In this document: positions 43,477 to 53,685 of the stretch, piece after piece | Numbering within the stretch: the first letter of the stretch is position 1 | Layout of the letters: each line of letters begins with the position of its first letter | Assembly: GCF_040719145.1 (NCBI RefSeq) | Contig: NZ_JBFDUZ010000001.1 | Location: 1,488,001 to 1,552,000, forward strand | Source: Paenibacillus sp. JQZ6Y-1 | GTDB lineage: Bacteria; Bacillota; Bacilli; Paenibacillales; Paenibacillaceae | Direction: 5' to 3' | DNA length: 64,000 nt | Made by a program: the position numbers and the translations under genes | Notes under the pieces: generated by a model | Seen by the model: the letters and a program-made list of their open reading frames with translations, nothing else | Told to the model about the DNA's origin: nothing | Database searches by the model: none

Positions 43477-44109
43477 ATGGAACATATCAAACTCAAACAA
43501 ACCGAGGTGCTGGAACGTGGGAATCTTCGTCTAGTATTGGAGGGTCCAGTGGAATCTGAGCGTATTGCGACGTGTCGAATGCACCCACAGTTGGACGCCT
43601 TTCGTCGTCCTGCTGAACAACAGGAGGCGTTAGTCGAAATTGCTGAATTGCCAGAAGGACGCATCATTATGGCGACCGATGGTGATCTGATTGTCGGGTA
43701 TGTCACCTTTCACTATGCAGATGAATATGAGCGCTGGTCCGAAGGGAATATGGAGGATTTGATCGAACTGGGCGCAGTAGAGATTGCCAACGATTATCGG
43801 GGGTTGGGATTAGCGAAAAAGCTGATCAAGCTCGCTTTTCGTGACGCTCAATTGGATAACGTGATCGTATTTACTACGGAATATTATTGGCATTGGGATC
43901 TGGAAAGCACGGGTTTGAGCGTATGGGATTATCGTAAGATGATGGAGAATTTAATGAAAAATGTAGATATGGTCTGGTTTGCGACCGATGATCCCGAAAT
44001 CTGCTCCCATCCTGCCAATTGCCTGATGGTGCGCGTCGGACGACAGGTGCCGCAGGAATCGGTAGAGGCATTTGATCGGCTTCGTTTCCGTCAGCGCTTT
44101 ATGTATTAA
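43477..44109 (+). CDS. acuA: AcuA, protein acetyltransferase acting on AcsA
   Basis: A 210-residue GNAT protein closely resembling Bacillus AcuA, including EGPVESERIA, AELPEGRIIMA, ERWSEGNMEDLIELGA and TTEYYWHWDL. ANDYRGLGLAKKLI is the acetyl-CoA loop. AcuA acetylates the active-site Lys of AcsA and turns it off. AAAGGA lies upstream. In Bacillus acuA is followed by acuB and acuC; here acuC follows after about 200 bases and acuB is missing. Confidence 0.95.
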   Translation: MEHIKLKQTEVLERGNLRLVLEGPVESERIATCRMHPQLDAFRRPAEQQEALVEIAELPEGRIIMATDGDLIVGYVTFHYADEYERWSEGNMEDLIELGAVEIANDYRGLGLAKKLIKLAFRDAQLDNVIVFTTEYYWHWDLESTGLSVWDYRKMMENLMKNVDMVWFATDDPEICSHPANCLMVRVGRQVPQESVEAFDRLRFRQRFMY

Positions 44110-44305
44110 TGAGCATGATGAATCGGAACTCGCATAGGCGTAATCTTGACGAATATGATGGAACGAATGTTGAAGAATGTGATGGAACTAGTGATGAGGA
44201 ATAGGAATGAAATTATGCCGAAAGGCTCGAATAAGGCATGTAAATCAACATAGCATATAGTATAACGTGCACAGTATATTCGCGAATTGGAGAGGAGACA
44301 TGGCA

Positions 44306-45484
44306 ATGCCAGAAGCAGCGTATGTGTATCACCCAGATAGTCTGAATTATGTATTTCGCCGCGATCATCCATTTGATCAGCGTCGCTTGGTGATGACGAT
44401 GGAGCTGCTGCAGCAGATTGGCGCACTGAATGACTCCGATCTGATTCAGCCGCCGTATGCGCTGGATGAGCAACTGCTACGCAGTATTCATATTCCACAA
44501 TACGTCGATACGGTCAAGCAGCTCAGTCTAGAGTATCCAGAAGAACGGTATATTAGTCTAGCAGGGCAGTTCGGTTTGGATTATGACGAGACGCCCTTTT
44601 TCCCGGGGATGCACCATAGTGCGAGTGCGATTGGAGCTGGTTCTGTGCATGCTGCCGAGCTAGTAATGAGCGGGCAGTATCGTCATGCACTGCATCTGGG
44701 CGGTGGTCTGCATCATGCGCTGCCGCAAAAAGGTGCGGGATTTTGCATCTATAATGATGCTTCCTTGGCGATTCAGCATATTCGCAATCAATACGATGCC
44801 AAAGTGCTGTATATCGATACCGATGTGCATCATGGGGACGGGGTAGAAATGAGCTTTTACACCGATCCGCATGTGTTTACATATTCCATTCATGAAACGG
44901 GCAAGTACCTGTTTCCCGGCACTGGACGAGTAGAGGAGCGCGGAGCAGGGGAGGGCTTTGGCTGTACGATCAATTTACCGGTGGAACCGTATACGGAGGA
45001 TGATTCATGGTTGGAGTGCTTTGGTACGTTGCTGGATCAGGTATTGCAGCGCGCCAAGCCGGATCTGATCATCAGTCAGCATGGCTGCGATGCGCATGCG
45101 CTGGACCCGTTATCTCATATTCACTGCTCCATGCGCATTTATCGTGAGATGCCGCAACTCATTCACCATGCGGCTCATCAGTGGTGTGAAGGACGCTGGG
45201 TGGCACTCGGCGGCGGTGGATATGATATTTGGCGCGTCGTCCCGCGTGCGTGGTCGCTACTGTGGCTGGAGATGAGCGAGCATCCACTGTTGCAATCGCT
45301 AGATCGTGATCCGCAATTATTGTTGCCGGATGCTTGGGTGAAGCATTGGCAGCAGCAAAGCCCAGTGGAATTGCCACGCACATGGTTGGATGATGTTCAC
45401 CGCTGGGAGCCGATGCCAAGACGTCAGGAAATCACCAAGCAAAATCGTTACATTTGTGAGCTGGCGGCTTCATATTTGAAGTAG
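44306..45484 (+). CDS. acuC: AcuC, histone-deacetylase-family protein
   Basis: A 392-residue zinc deacetylase of the class I HDAC fold. GGGLHHALP holds the paired catalytic His, and YIDTDVHHGDGVE the Asp/His zinc ligands. Its Bacillus homologue removes the acetyl group from AcsA and restores activity. Two ATGs lie close together: 44300 is two bases from GAGGAG and 44306 is eight bases away, so 44306 is preferred. A C-terminal extension of about 60 residues goes beyond the catalytic core, as in other AcuC. Confidence 0.93.
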   Translation: MPEAAYVYHPDSLNYVFRRDHPFDQRRLVMTMELLQQIGALNDSDLIQPPYALDEQLLRSIHIPQYVDTVKQLSLEYPEERYISLAGQFGLDYDETPFFPGMHHSASAIGAGSVHAAELVMSGQYRHALHLGGGLHHALPQKGAGFCIYNDASLAIQHIRNQYDAKVLYIDTDVHHGDGVEMSFYTDPHVFTYSIHETGKYLFPGTGRVEERGAGEGFGCTINLPVEPYTEDDSWLECFGTLLDQVLQRAKPDLIISQHGCDAHALDPLSHIHCSMRIYREMPQLIHHAAHQWCEGRWVALGGGGYDIWRVVPRAWSLLWLEMSEHPLLQSLDRDPQLLLPDAWVKHWQQQSPVELPRTWLDDVHRWEPMPRRQEITKQNRYICELAASYLK

Positions 45485-45829
45485 ATGGAAATGTAGAGCT
45501 AGATTCCATCACCCAAGATCAATACACAGGCAACACCACCTATTCACAGGATTGTCACAGAGCGGATATATGTATGATACAGCGCGGCTTGATGAACTTA
45601 TCGTGTAAAAAAGTGGCATATTCGGTGGATTCGGGTATATAAGCATAGCCGGACACAAAATGATGCAGCCTGTCCATTTGCACAAAACGCTCAACTTGTT
45701 GCCTGTCGGCAGAAGGTGAAATTAACATTCATGTCGAAATACTCAACAGCAGGTAATGAAGTAGAATCGTCATGTTGGCATCAAGCAGTACATATGATGA
45801 TTTTCATGTTGCGAAAGGATGAGGTATGT
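45485..45829. other. Intergenic region after acuC
   Basis: About 345 bases with no gene, terminator or clear operator seen by eye. Confidence 0.3.
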
Positions 45830-46387
45830 ATGTGTTATGTCCTGCTGCCGGCGGATATTTACCCGGACCGTTACTGGTTCAAGTACAATTACAACGAATC
45901 ACCGGATCATCTCAGCTTTAAAAAAGGCACGCCGCAGCGCGATTGGGCGAAGCCGCCTCGCTTTCATTTGCAAGGTGACATCGATCTTGACCGGTTATTG
46001 CTATTTGACTGGTTTATGACCGATGGACCTGATTTGATTGGACCGCGGCTCACTGCGATTATTCGTCAGCACGCGCCTAAGGATGTGCAGCTAGTGGAGG
46101 CGGAAGTAATGGTGAATGGTGAACCGCTACGCGGTTTTCATGTGCCGAATATTACGACTGTCATCAACTGTCTGGATATGGAGGAATCGGTATATGTGCC
46201 GCTATTGCCCGGTATACACGGCAGTCCGCCACATTTTATCTCGGTTGCGTTCCGTCCAGATGCGTTGAAAAAACATGGGCTTGTGCGTTCCAATGAAGAC
46301 ATCAGCCTGATCATAGCATCTGACGAATTTGCGAAGGCTTGTCAGGCACAGAGCATTACCGGTATTCGTTTTCAGGAAAATATCTGA
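45830..46387 (+). CDS. Imm11/DUF1629-like protein
   Basis: A 185-residue cytosolic protein. The N-terminus (CYVLLPADIYPDRYWFKYN) and the later IIRQHAPKDVQLVEAEV resemble the Imm11 (DUF1629) family, immunity proteins of polymorphic toxin systems. The frame extends upstream to 45716, but ATG 45830 with AAAGGATGAGG ahead gives the usual family length and start. No toxin gene is adjacent, so it may be an orphan immunity gene or have another role. The family call is moderate. Confidence 0.55.
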   Translation: MCYVLLPADIYPDRYWFKYNYNESPDHLSFKKGTPQRDWAKPPRFHLQGDIDLDRLLLFDWFMTDGPDLIGPRLTAIIRQHAPKDVQLVEAEVMVNGEPLRGFHVPNITTVINCLDMEESVYVPLLPGIHGSPPHFISVAFRPDALKKHGLVRSNEDISLIIASDEFAKACQAQSITGIRFQENI

Positions 46388-46570
46388 CTTTCCGTGGCAC
46401 GCCCTGATAACAGCCCGTACAATCACATAAAATGAGCTGATTCCAGCGGGAAAGTCTCCTTACATCTACTAGCGGCCAGCATTTGTTGAAACATGGTTTT
46501 TGCATTTGGTCTCTCTGCGTTATCGTATTTCGGCTAAGAATATGACAACTTACACGAAGGAGGCTTTTCC

Positions 46571-47704
46571 ATGAGTAAAAAAGAAGTTGTGGCTATGCTG
46601 CTTGCCGGAGGTCAGGGCAAAAGGCTGAAAGATTTGACCAAATCCCTGGCAAAGCCTGCCGTTTTCTTTGGCGGCACGTATCGTATTATCGATTTTCCGC
46701 TCAGCAATTGCGCCAATTCCGGTATCGATACTGTAGGTGTACTGACACAGTATGAGCCTACCGTTCTGCACGCATACATAGGCGTGGGTAACGATTGGGA
46801 TATGGATCGCAAAAATGGCGGTGTTTTTGTCTTGCCACCACATGAACGGCAGGAAGGCAGCAGCTGGTATCAGGGTACGGCGGATGCCATTTATCGCAAC
46901 CTGAAATTCGTGGAAAGCTTTGAACCGGAGCATGTGCTCATTCTGTCCGGTGACCACATTTACAAAATGGATTATCAAAAAATGATCGACTACCATAAAG
47001 AAAAAGACGCGGATTGCACGATCTCTGTGGTGAATGTCACCCTAGAAGAAGCGAGCCGCTTCGGTATGCTGAATACGCATGACGACCTCAAAATTTACGA
47101 ATTCGACGAAAAACCGAAACACCCGAAAAGTACACTTGCCTCTATGGGTGTCTATCTGTTCAAATGGGATGTGCTTAAATCGTACCTGATTAAGGACGAA
47201 GACAATCCTTCCTCTTCTTATGATTTCGGTAAAGACCTGATTCCTTTATTGCTTGGCGATGACAAAACATTATACGCGTATCCATTTGATGGTTACTGGC
47301 GCGATGTCGGTACGATTCAAAGTCTGTGGGAAGCGAATATGGATATGCTGTCTGAGGAGCCGCAGCTGGATTTGAATGATCCACAATGGCGTATCTTCAC
47401 ACGCAGCCCGAACCAGCCAGCCGCCTTTATCGCACCATCTGCGGATGTGCAGGATAGTATTGTAAACGAAGGCTGCATCATCAACGGTGAAGTGAAGCAT
47501 TCCGTGCTATTCTTCAACGTAGAAGTGGGCGAGGGCAGTGTCATTACCGACTCCGTCATTATGCCGGGCGCTAAAATCGGCAAAAATGTACGTATTCACC
47601 GTTCTATCGTCAATGAAGGCATTGTCATTGAAGACGGCGCACAAATTGGCGTCGGGCAGGACGAAAACAGTGAAATTGAGCTGATTACAAGCAATCAATC
47701 CTAA
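46571..47704 (+). CDS. glgC: Glucose-1-phosphate adenylyltransferase catalytic subunit GlgC
   Basis: A 377-residue nucleotidyltransferase that makes ADP-glucose for glycogen. [14 protein letters not shown] is the nucleotide loop, GTADAIYRN and [11 protein letters not shown] hold substrate and metal residues, [11 protein letters not shown] the glucose-1-phosphate Lys, and the C-terminus is a left-handed beta-helix. AAGGAGG precedes the start. It is followed 22 bases later by glgD; in Firmicutes GlgC and GlgD form a mixed enzyme. Confidence 0.96.
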   Translation: MSKKEVVAMLLAGGQGKRLKDLTKSLAKPAVFFGGTYRIIDFPLSNCANSGIDTVGVLTQYEPTVLHAYIGVGNDWDMDRKNGGVFVLPPHERQEGSSWYQGTADAIYRNLKFVESFEPEHVLILSGDHIYKMDYQKMIDYHKEKDADCTISVVNVTLEEASRFGMLNTHDDLKIYEFDEKPKHPKSTLASMGVYLFKWDVLKSYLIKDEDNPSSSYDFGKDLIPLLLGDDKTLYAYPFDGYWRDVGTIQSLWEANMDMLSEEPQLDLNDPQWRIFTRSPNQPAAFIAPSADVQDSIVNEGCIINGEVKHSVLFFNVEVGEGSVITDSVIMPGAKIGKNVRIHRSIVNEGIVIEDGAQIGVGQDENSEIELITSNQS

Positions 47705-47726
47705 TTAGACAGGGACGGTGATCGGA

Positions 47727-48830
47727 ATGAAAGGATTTGTAGGCGTTATTAATCTTGACCATGAGCTGGATCAACTGAAGGAATTGACGTATTTCCGTTG
47801 CGGAGCGGCCGTCCCATTTGCCGGTCGCTATCGACTCATCGACTTTGCACTATCCAATATGATGTATGCTGGTGTACAGGACATTTCCCTGTTTGTACGC
47901 CGTAAATATCGCTCACTGATGGACCATCTTGGTGAAGGTCGTCCGTGGGATCTGGATCGTAAGCGCGGTGGATTGTTCATTTTGCCACCGGACTGGCATG
48001 ACCCGACTGATACGTCGCTCGGCGATTTGCAGCATATTCATAACAATATGGACTTCTTTTACCGCAGTCTGGGCGATACCGTTGTGCATACTGGTACCCA
48101 GCATGTGAATAAGGTCGATTACAAGGACGTATATGCCTATCATCTGGAAAAAGGCGCCGATGTAACCGTCGTGTATAAGAAAGTCGATGAACTGCTGCCA
48201 GAACATGGCGCATGCCGACGCGTGGAAGTGGACGAGAATGGATTTGTAACCGACATCCATCAGGACCGCAGTCATCACAACATCTATGTGGAACTGTTTA
48301 TCATGAGCAAAGAGCTGTATTTGGAGCAGGTGAACTATTGCATCGCACATGGCAAAAGCTATTTCTTCCGTGATGTGATCCAAAATAATCCGAACAACCT
48401 GAAAATCGCAGGCTACGAGTATGAGGGCTACAATGCCGTAATTAACTCTGTCGAAAGTTATTACAAAAATAGCATGGACCTGCTCTGCCCAGATACGTAT
48501 CATCAGCTGTTCCATGAGAAGCCGGTACAGACCAAGATCAAATACGAAGCACCGGCAAAATATCTGGAAGGCGCAAATGTGCGTAATTCGCTTGTTGCCA
48601 ACGGCTGCGTGCTTGGTGGCGAAGTCGAGAATAGCATCCTATTCCGCGGCGTTAAGGTGGAAAAGGGCGCTCGTGTCGTAAATTCGATCATTTTGCAAAA
48701 ATGTACGATTGAAGCTGGAGCAGTATTGGAAAATGTCATTCTTGATAAGGACGTACAGATTTCCCATGATCGTACGTTGATCGGCGATGTGAGAAGACCG
48801 TATGTAACTGCCAAAAGCACCCTTCTCTGA
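47727..48830 (+). CDS. glgD: Glucose-1-phosphate adenylyltransferase regulatory subunit GlgD
   Basis: A 367-residue paralogue of GlgC. It begins MKGFVGVINLDHELDQL in place of the GGxGxRL nucleotide loop, which is the mark of the non-catalytic GlgD subunit that raises GlgC activity. PFAGRYRLIDFALSNM and HTGTQHVNKVDY follow the same fold. A GTG at 47718 is possible; ATG 47727 gives the usual N-terminus. Confidence 0.94.
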   Translation: MKGFVGVINLDHELDQLKELTYFRCGAAVPFAGRYRLIDFALSNMMYAGVQDISLFVRRKYRSLMDHLGEGRPWDLDRKRGGLFILPPDWHDPTDTSLGDLQHIHNNMDFFYRSLGDTVVHTGTQHVNKVDYKDVYAYHLEKGADVTVVYKKVDELLPEHGACRRVEVDENGFVTDIHQDRSHHNIYVELFIMSKELYLEQVNYCIAHGKSYFFRDVIQNNPNNLKIAGYEYEGYNAVINSVESYYKNSMDLLCPDTYHQLFHEKPVQTKIKYEAPAKYLEGANVRNSLVANGCVLGGEVENSILFRGVKVEKGARVVNSIILQKCTIEAGAVLENVILDKDVQISHDRTLIGDVRRPYVTAKSTLL

Positions 48831-48863
48831 TGCCGAAAAACTGACTTCAGGAGGTATTCCCAC

Positions 48864-51302
48864 TTGTTTACTACGAAAGAGGAATTTAAGCAGATTTTTC
48901 AAAATAATGTCGTCTCCAAACTGGGCAAGCCGCTGGAGGAAGTCTCGCATGAGGACGTCTATACGATCCTGAGCCGGATGATGAGGGAATTTGCCGGTCG
49001 GGAATGGGCGGCAACGAATAAGGATCTGCGTCAGGATCAGGAAAAGCAGGTATACTATCTGTCGCTCGAATTTCTGATTGGTCGTTTGCTCGGCAACAAC
49101 CTGCTCAATATGGGCATGTTCCGTATTGTGCAGGAGGGTTTGAGCGACTTAGGTATCTCGCTTGACGATATTGAGGAGCAGGAGGCAGATGCTGGTCTTG
49201 GCAATGGTGGCTTAGGTCGTCTAGCTGCCTGTTTCCTTGATTCGCTCGCGTCGCTTGGTTATGCGGGACATGGATGCGGTATTCGCTATCGTTACGGTCT
49301 GTTCGAGCAGAAAATTGTAGATGAGAATCAGGTGGAACTGCCGGATGATTGGCTGCAAAAGGGCTTTGAATGGGAAGTGCGCCGTGCGGATCGCCGCGTA
49401 GAAGTACGATTCGGTGGACAGGTTGAGACGCGCGACGAGGATGGTCAATTGCATTTCTCGCTGCGCGATTATGAAGCGGTCTGGGCGATTCCATACGATG
49501 TGCCTGTTATCGGCTATCGCGGTGAAAAAAAGGACTATCATATCAATACGCTGCGATTGTGGAGTGCCGAGCCGATGCGTGAGATGGCAAACCGCAATTT
49601 GGGCGGCTCCAGTAACTATTACAGCTATCTCAACTACAATCGCTCAGTCGAATCGATCTCTGAGTTTCTGTACCCAGACGATTCACAGTACGAAGGACGC
49701 TTACTGCGTTTGAAGCAGCAGTATTTCCTTTGTTCCGCCGGATTACAGAGTATTCTGCGCACGTATGACAAGCTGAATATCAGCTATGATCAGCTACCGA
49801 ACAAGATTGCCATTCATATTAATGATACGCATCCTACGCTCGTCATTCCTGAACTGATGCGTATTCTGATGGATGAAAAGGGCTATGGCTGGGATCAAGC
49901 GTGGGATATTACCAATCGTACCGTATCCTACACCAACCATACAATTTTGAGTGAAGCATTGGAAAAATGGCCAGCACAAATGATCCGTGATCTAACACCG
50001 CGCGTGTACATGATTATCGACGAGATCAATACGCGTTTCTGCCGTTTGCTAATGGACAAGTATCCGAACGATCCTGATCGGGTGGCGCATATGGCAATCA
50101 TTTACGATGATCAGGTGAAGATGGCGCATCTAGCGATTGCTGGTAGCTACAGCATTAATGGTGTAGCCGCGCTGCATACGGATATTTTAAAAGAACGTGA
50201 GATGCGTAATTTCTACGAGCTGTATCCACAGCGCTTTAACAACAAAACGAACGGCATTACGCACCGTCGCTGGCTCATGCACGCCAATCCGCAGCTGAGC
50301 GATCTGGTGAGTGAATCGATCGGCAAGCGCTGGATTACCCATCCGCAGGAATTGACCAGTCTCATCAAATTCAGCGAGGATGCGTCCTTCCAGCAAAAGG
50401 TGGCGGACATTAAGCATCATAACAAGCAGCGCTTGGCTCAATATATTGAGCAGAAGTATGGAGCTGTCGTTAACACCGATTCTATCTTTGATGTGCAGAT
50501 CAAGCGTCTGCATGCGTACAAGCGTCAGTTGCTGAATATTTTGCATGTGATGTATCTGTACAATCAGATCAAGTCCATGCCATCGCAAAATACAGTGCCG
50601 CGCACCTTTATATTTGGAGCGAAGGCAGCACCGGGGTATTATTTAGCTAAAAGCACGATCAAGCTAATCAACCGTGTCGCTAACGTGGTGAACAACGATC
50701 CAGATGTGAAGGACAAGCTGAATGTCTTTTTCTTGGAAAATTACTCAGTGTCTCTTGCCGAGAAAATCATTCCGGCAGCTGACATCAGCGAGCAAATCTC
50801 CACTGCCAGTAAAGAAGCTTCGGGTACGGGCAATATGAAGCTCATGATGAACGGTGCACTGACTGTCGGTACGATGGATGGTGCAAATGTGGAGATGTTC
50901 GAAATGCTGGGCAATGCCAATATGTTCATCTTCGGGCTAAGTGCGGATGACGTAATGAACTATTACCAGCATGGGGGCTATGTAGCGCGTGATGTGTACA
51001 ATAGCGATCCTCGCATTCGTGAGGTGGTCGATCAATTGATCGTACCGGGAGCCTTTGCGTATAACTCGTATGAGTTTGAGTCGCTGTACCGTTCGCTGCT
51101 GGATAGCAATGACGAGTACTTCATGCTCAAAGATTTTGATTCGTACGCTGAAGCTCATGTCCAGATCGAAGCGGCATATCGCAATCCGAAGGAATGGCTG
51201 AAAAAGTCCATTCACAATATTGCACATTCCGGCAAATTCTCCAGCGATCGTACGATCAGTCAGTACGCAGCGGAGATTTGGAAGATCAAGCCGATTCAGT
51301 AG
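48864..51302 (+). CDS. glgP: Glycogen phosphorylase GlgP
   Basis: An 812-residue PLP enzyme that releases glucose-1-phosphate from glycogen. The PLP Lys lies in EASGTGNMKLMMNG, and GNGGLGRLAACFLDS and IHINDTHP are the family blocks. It starts with TTG at 48864, nine bases after CAGGAGG. It is 33 bases from glgD, so the three genes form one operon that joins ADP-glucose synthesis with glycogen breakdown. Confidence 0.96.
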   Translation: MFTTKEEFKQIFQNNVVSKLGKPLEEVSHEDVYTILSRMMREFAGREWAATNKDLRQDQEKQVYYLSLEFLIGRLLGNNLLNMGMFRIVQEGLSDLGISLDDIEEQEADAGLGNGGLGRLAACFLDSLASLGYAGHGCGIRYRYGLFEQKIVDENQVELPDDWLQKGFEWEVRRADRRVEVRFGGQVETRDEDGQLHFSLRDYEAVWAIPYDVPVIGYRGEKKDYHINTLRLWSAEPMREMANRNLGGSSNYYSYLNYNRSVESISEFLYPDDSQYEGRLLRLKQQYFLCSAGLQSILRTYDKLNISYDQLPNKIAIHINDTHPTLVIPELMRILMDEKGYGWDQAWDITNRTVSYTNHTILSEALEKWPAQMIRDLTPRVYMIIDEINTRFCRLLMDKYPNDPDRVAHMAIIYDDQVKMAHLAIAGSYSINGVAALHTDILKEREMRNFYELYPQRFNNKTNGITHRRWLMHANPQLSDLVSESIGKRWITHPQELTSLIKFSEDASFQQKVADIKHHNKQRLAQYIEQKYGAVVNTDSIFDVQIKRLHAYKRQLLNILHVMYLYNQIKSMPSQNTVPRTFIFGAKAAPGYYLAKSTIKLINRVANVVNNDPDVKDKLNVFFLENYSVSLAEKIIPAADISEQISTASKEASGTGNMKLMMNGALTVGTMDGANVEMFEMLGNANMFIFGLSADDVMNYYQHGGYVARDVYNSDPRIREVVDQLIVPGAFAYNSYEFESLYRSLLDSNDEYFMLKDFDSYAEAHVQIEAAYRNPKEWLKKSIHNIAHSGKFSSDRTISQYAAEIWKIKPIQ

Positions 51303-51317
51303 TAGATTTAATGATTT

Positions 51318-51354
51318 ACACCGGTGCATGATTCTATCTGCACCGGTGTTTCTT
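51318..51354 (+). terminator. Terminator after glgP
   Basis: An 11-bp perfect stem (51318-51328 with 51339-51349) followed by TTCTTTT. Confidence 0.88.
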
Positions 51355-51429
51355 TTATGACAAGTATCGTTTCGTAGTAGTAAGGATGAGTGCCAATATA
51401 CTCTACATACAGAAAGTAGGGAAGTAACG

Positions 51430-52344
51430 ATGATACCGATCAAAAAGCTTATGCTTCTCACTGCTCTTTTATCATCTGCTCTAATCACTATACCTTCTGC
51501 CACACAAGCAGCAAGCCCTATACATATGGAAATCAATGCAAGTGAAGTGAATGATATGCAACCAATTATGCACCAGCATACCGTTTATATACCGATGCGC
51601 GCATTAGAACATATTGAAGGGCTGCATATTCAAAGCTGGAATAACCAGACGAAGATACTGATCATCACCGATCAATATACCAATAAACAACTAACCTTGA
51701 ATCTTAAAAACCATACTGCTCTGCAACAGAATAAGCCACTTGCAATGAACCAAACCGCCCTATTACAGGACAATCGAGTCATGCTTCCAGTACGCTGGAT
51801 CGCAGAAGTTTTTCAAGCGGATATAGTGTGGAATTCCTCCACTCATACAGTGCAAATTGCCAGAGCTACAGCAGCACAGCAGCATAAACGAAAGAGCGAT
51901 CAACTGAGCGAAGCTCGTGCAGCAGCGCTCGCCTTGCCTATAGTATCACCTTATCAAGATTTGCCAGTCACTGGTGATAGTCTGGGTTCGATTAGTTTGT
52001 ATTTTTACGAGGGACGTTCGGATGCCTTTTTCATAACAGGGAATGGAATGCTGACTTATTTTACTGTGACCGATAATGCGTCCCATATACAATACGAGGC
52101 GTCATTCAAGTCAGTTGGAAGTAATCCGAATCCGTATGCTACAGCTATTTTACAACAGCAGGGCAAACGTCCATCATTGCCAGATCATTTGATCTATTAT
52201 GATATTTCCACACATGCAGGCGAAGCAGAATATGGTCGCTTGGATCGTAACGGCAAGCGTGTCGTGTTTGGCAAAGGAGAGATGAACAATCTAGATACAT
52301 TGCTTCCCATCGAACAAGACTCCCAGCCTCATACGTCCCAATAA
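51430..52344 (+). CDS. Secreted stalk-domain (copper amine oxidase N-like) protein
   Basis: A 304-residue protein with a signal peptide (cleavage near TQA-AS, about 28). Residues about 35-145 repeat the stalk pattern HTVYIPMRALEHIEG, then NRVMLPVRWIAEVFQADIVW, found in many Paenibacillus wall proteins. The C-terminal half is unrecognised and shows no catalytic motif. It stands alone between terminators. Likely wall-associated; function unknown. Confidence 0.82.
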   Translation: MIPIKKLMLLTALLSSALITIPSATQAASPIHMEINASEVNDMQPIMHQHTVYIPMRALEHIEGLHIQSWNNQTKILIITDQYTNKQLTLNLKNHTALQQNKPLAMNQTALLQDNRVMLPVRWIAEVFQADIVWNSSTHTVQIARATAAQQHKRKSDQLSEARAAALALPIVSPYQDLPVTGDSLGSISLYFYEGRSDAFFITGNGMLTYFTVTDNASHIQYEASFKSVGSNPNPYATAILQQQGKRPSLPDHLIYYDISTHAGEAEYGRLDRNGKRVVFGKGEMNNLDTLLPIEQDSQPHTSQ

Positions 52345-52350
52345 AACACC

Positions 52351-52390
52351 AAGCCCGCCATCGTTAATATCCCAAACGATTGGCGGGCTT
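52351..52390. terminator. Bidirectional terminator between stalk and AraC genes
   Basis: Arms AAGCCCGCC...CGTT (52351-52365) and AACG...GGCGGGCTT (52375-52390) with one offset base, lying between two convergent genes. Confidence 0.85.
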
Positions 52391-52398
52391 TGATTTAC

Positions 52399-53685
52399 CT
52401 AGCTATGCTGATAAACCACTTGATCCTGCAGCACCCGTTCACCACCACTACGCCGACTGCTATATTGCTTCGGCGTCATTCCAACCACCTTTTTAAAAAT
52501 CTTCGTAAAATAACTCTGATCATGAAACTGTAGCATCGCCGCAATCTCCGCTAGCGCATAATCGGAGCGTACCATCAACCGCTGTGCTTCCTGCACACGA
52601 ATCTGCTGTAGAAACTCCACTGGCGATACACCCGTCTCCTTTTTAAACCGCCGAGACAGGTAGTCCCCGCTCAATCCTGCTACTTCTGCTAATTGCTCCA
52701 ACTGCATCGGCTCATACAGATGATTGAACATATAATTGCGACATACATTCACTTCCACCGAATACTGCTGCCGCTGACTTTCCAGCACTCGATCCACGAA
52801 GTCGGTATGACACTTCCGCAGCACATCTTGCACCTCCGCTGGGTTCTGGCATTCCTCTACTGCCTGAATGTAAAAGTCACTCAGCGTATACCCAATCTCT
52901 GGATTCACCCCGCCATCCATCGCTGCTCGTGTAGCAAGTGTAATGGAGCAAATCGCCAAATTTTTCTCACTCCGCAGCAGGCTTTTTTTGGATAGAACGC
53001 CCAGCTTCTCTGTAGGAAATCCCAATTCCCAGCGCACTAGATCTTCTTTACGCCCATCGCGAATATATTGCATAAAGATTTTCTCCATCTCCGGGTTATG
53101 ATGATACGTCGTTTGTGGATAATGCTCGTATTCATCGTAAGGCGAAGGGAGGGAGGGTCGCTGTGTCGCGGGTTGAATATGAATATGCAGATTATGCTGA
53201 ATGACCGCTGCAATATCGAGTTGCTCCTGATACAGCATATAATGGATCATCACCGCTGCATTATAGATACGTTCCTTGGAGATCAGCGGTACCTGCTGGT
53301 AAAAATCTCGAATCACATCCTGCTGTCGAAACGACAGATGATAGTCCCGAATAATCCCGCTAATCAACTCATCCGGCACAATCGCATGGAAAAAAGGTCC
53401 GGCAATTAGCGTACCTTCATCCTGATCACCATCCATCAACGGCACGGTCAAATAATGCTCTAGCACATTGGTCGCTCGGACTGCTGGATAGTGATCGTTT
53501 TCCGTTACCCGTGTCGCTAGCAATGCTAGCGTTTGTTCGCGGCTATCATAGATTGGATTAAACGGACGCGACGGATGCTGCTCTAGCAGTTGCCCCTTTT
53601 GATCCACGATATAGAGAGTAACCTGATATTCGGTATGAATGATTTTAAGCAAAAAACGCAATGTATTCCCAAATGACGTTTGCAT
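52399..53685 (-). CDS. AraC family transcriptional regulator
   Basis: A 428-residue regulator. The last 100 residues are an AraC double helix-turn-helix (VAGLSGDYLSRRFKKETGVSPVEF, FHDQSYFTKIFKKVVGMTPKQYS). The first 150 residues resemble a PAS/GAF-like sensor of the kind found in Paenibacillus YesN-type regulators without a receiver; the ligand is unknown. GGAGG lies eight bases from the ATG. It is divergent from the GH3 gene, its most likely target. Confidence 0.9.
   Translation of the reverse strand: MQTSFGNTLRFLLKIIHTEYQVTLYIVDQKGQLLEQHPSRPFNPIYDSREQTLALLATRVTENDHYPAVRATNVLEHYLTVPLMDGDQDEGTLIAGPFFHAIVPDELISGIIRDYHLSFRQQDVIRDFYQQVPLISKERIYNAAVMIHYMLYQEQLDIAAVIQHNLHIHIQPATQRPSLPSPYDEYEHYPQTTYHHNPEMEKIFMQYIRDGRKEDLVRWELGFPTEKLGVLSKKSLLRSEKNLAICSITLATRAAMDGGVNPEIGYTLSDFYIQAVEECQNPAEVQDVLRKCHTDFVDRVLESQRQQYSVEVNVCRNYMFNHLYEPMQLEQLAEVAGLSGDYLSRRFKKETGVSPVEFLQQIRVQEAQRLMVRSDYALAEIAAMLQFHDQSYFTKIFKKVVGMTPKQYSSRRSGGERVLQDQVVYQHS

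Noticed and set aside
47913-48515. 200-residue minus-strand frame
   Set aside because: Shadow of glgD, with no RBS and no family resemblance.
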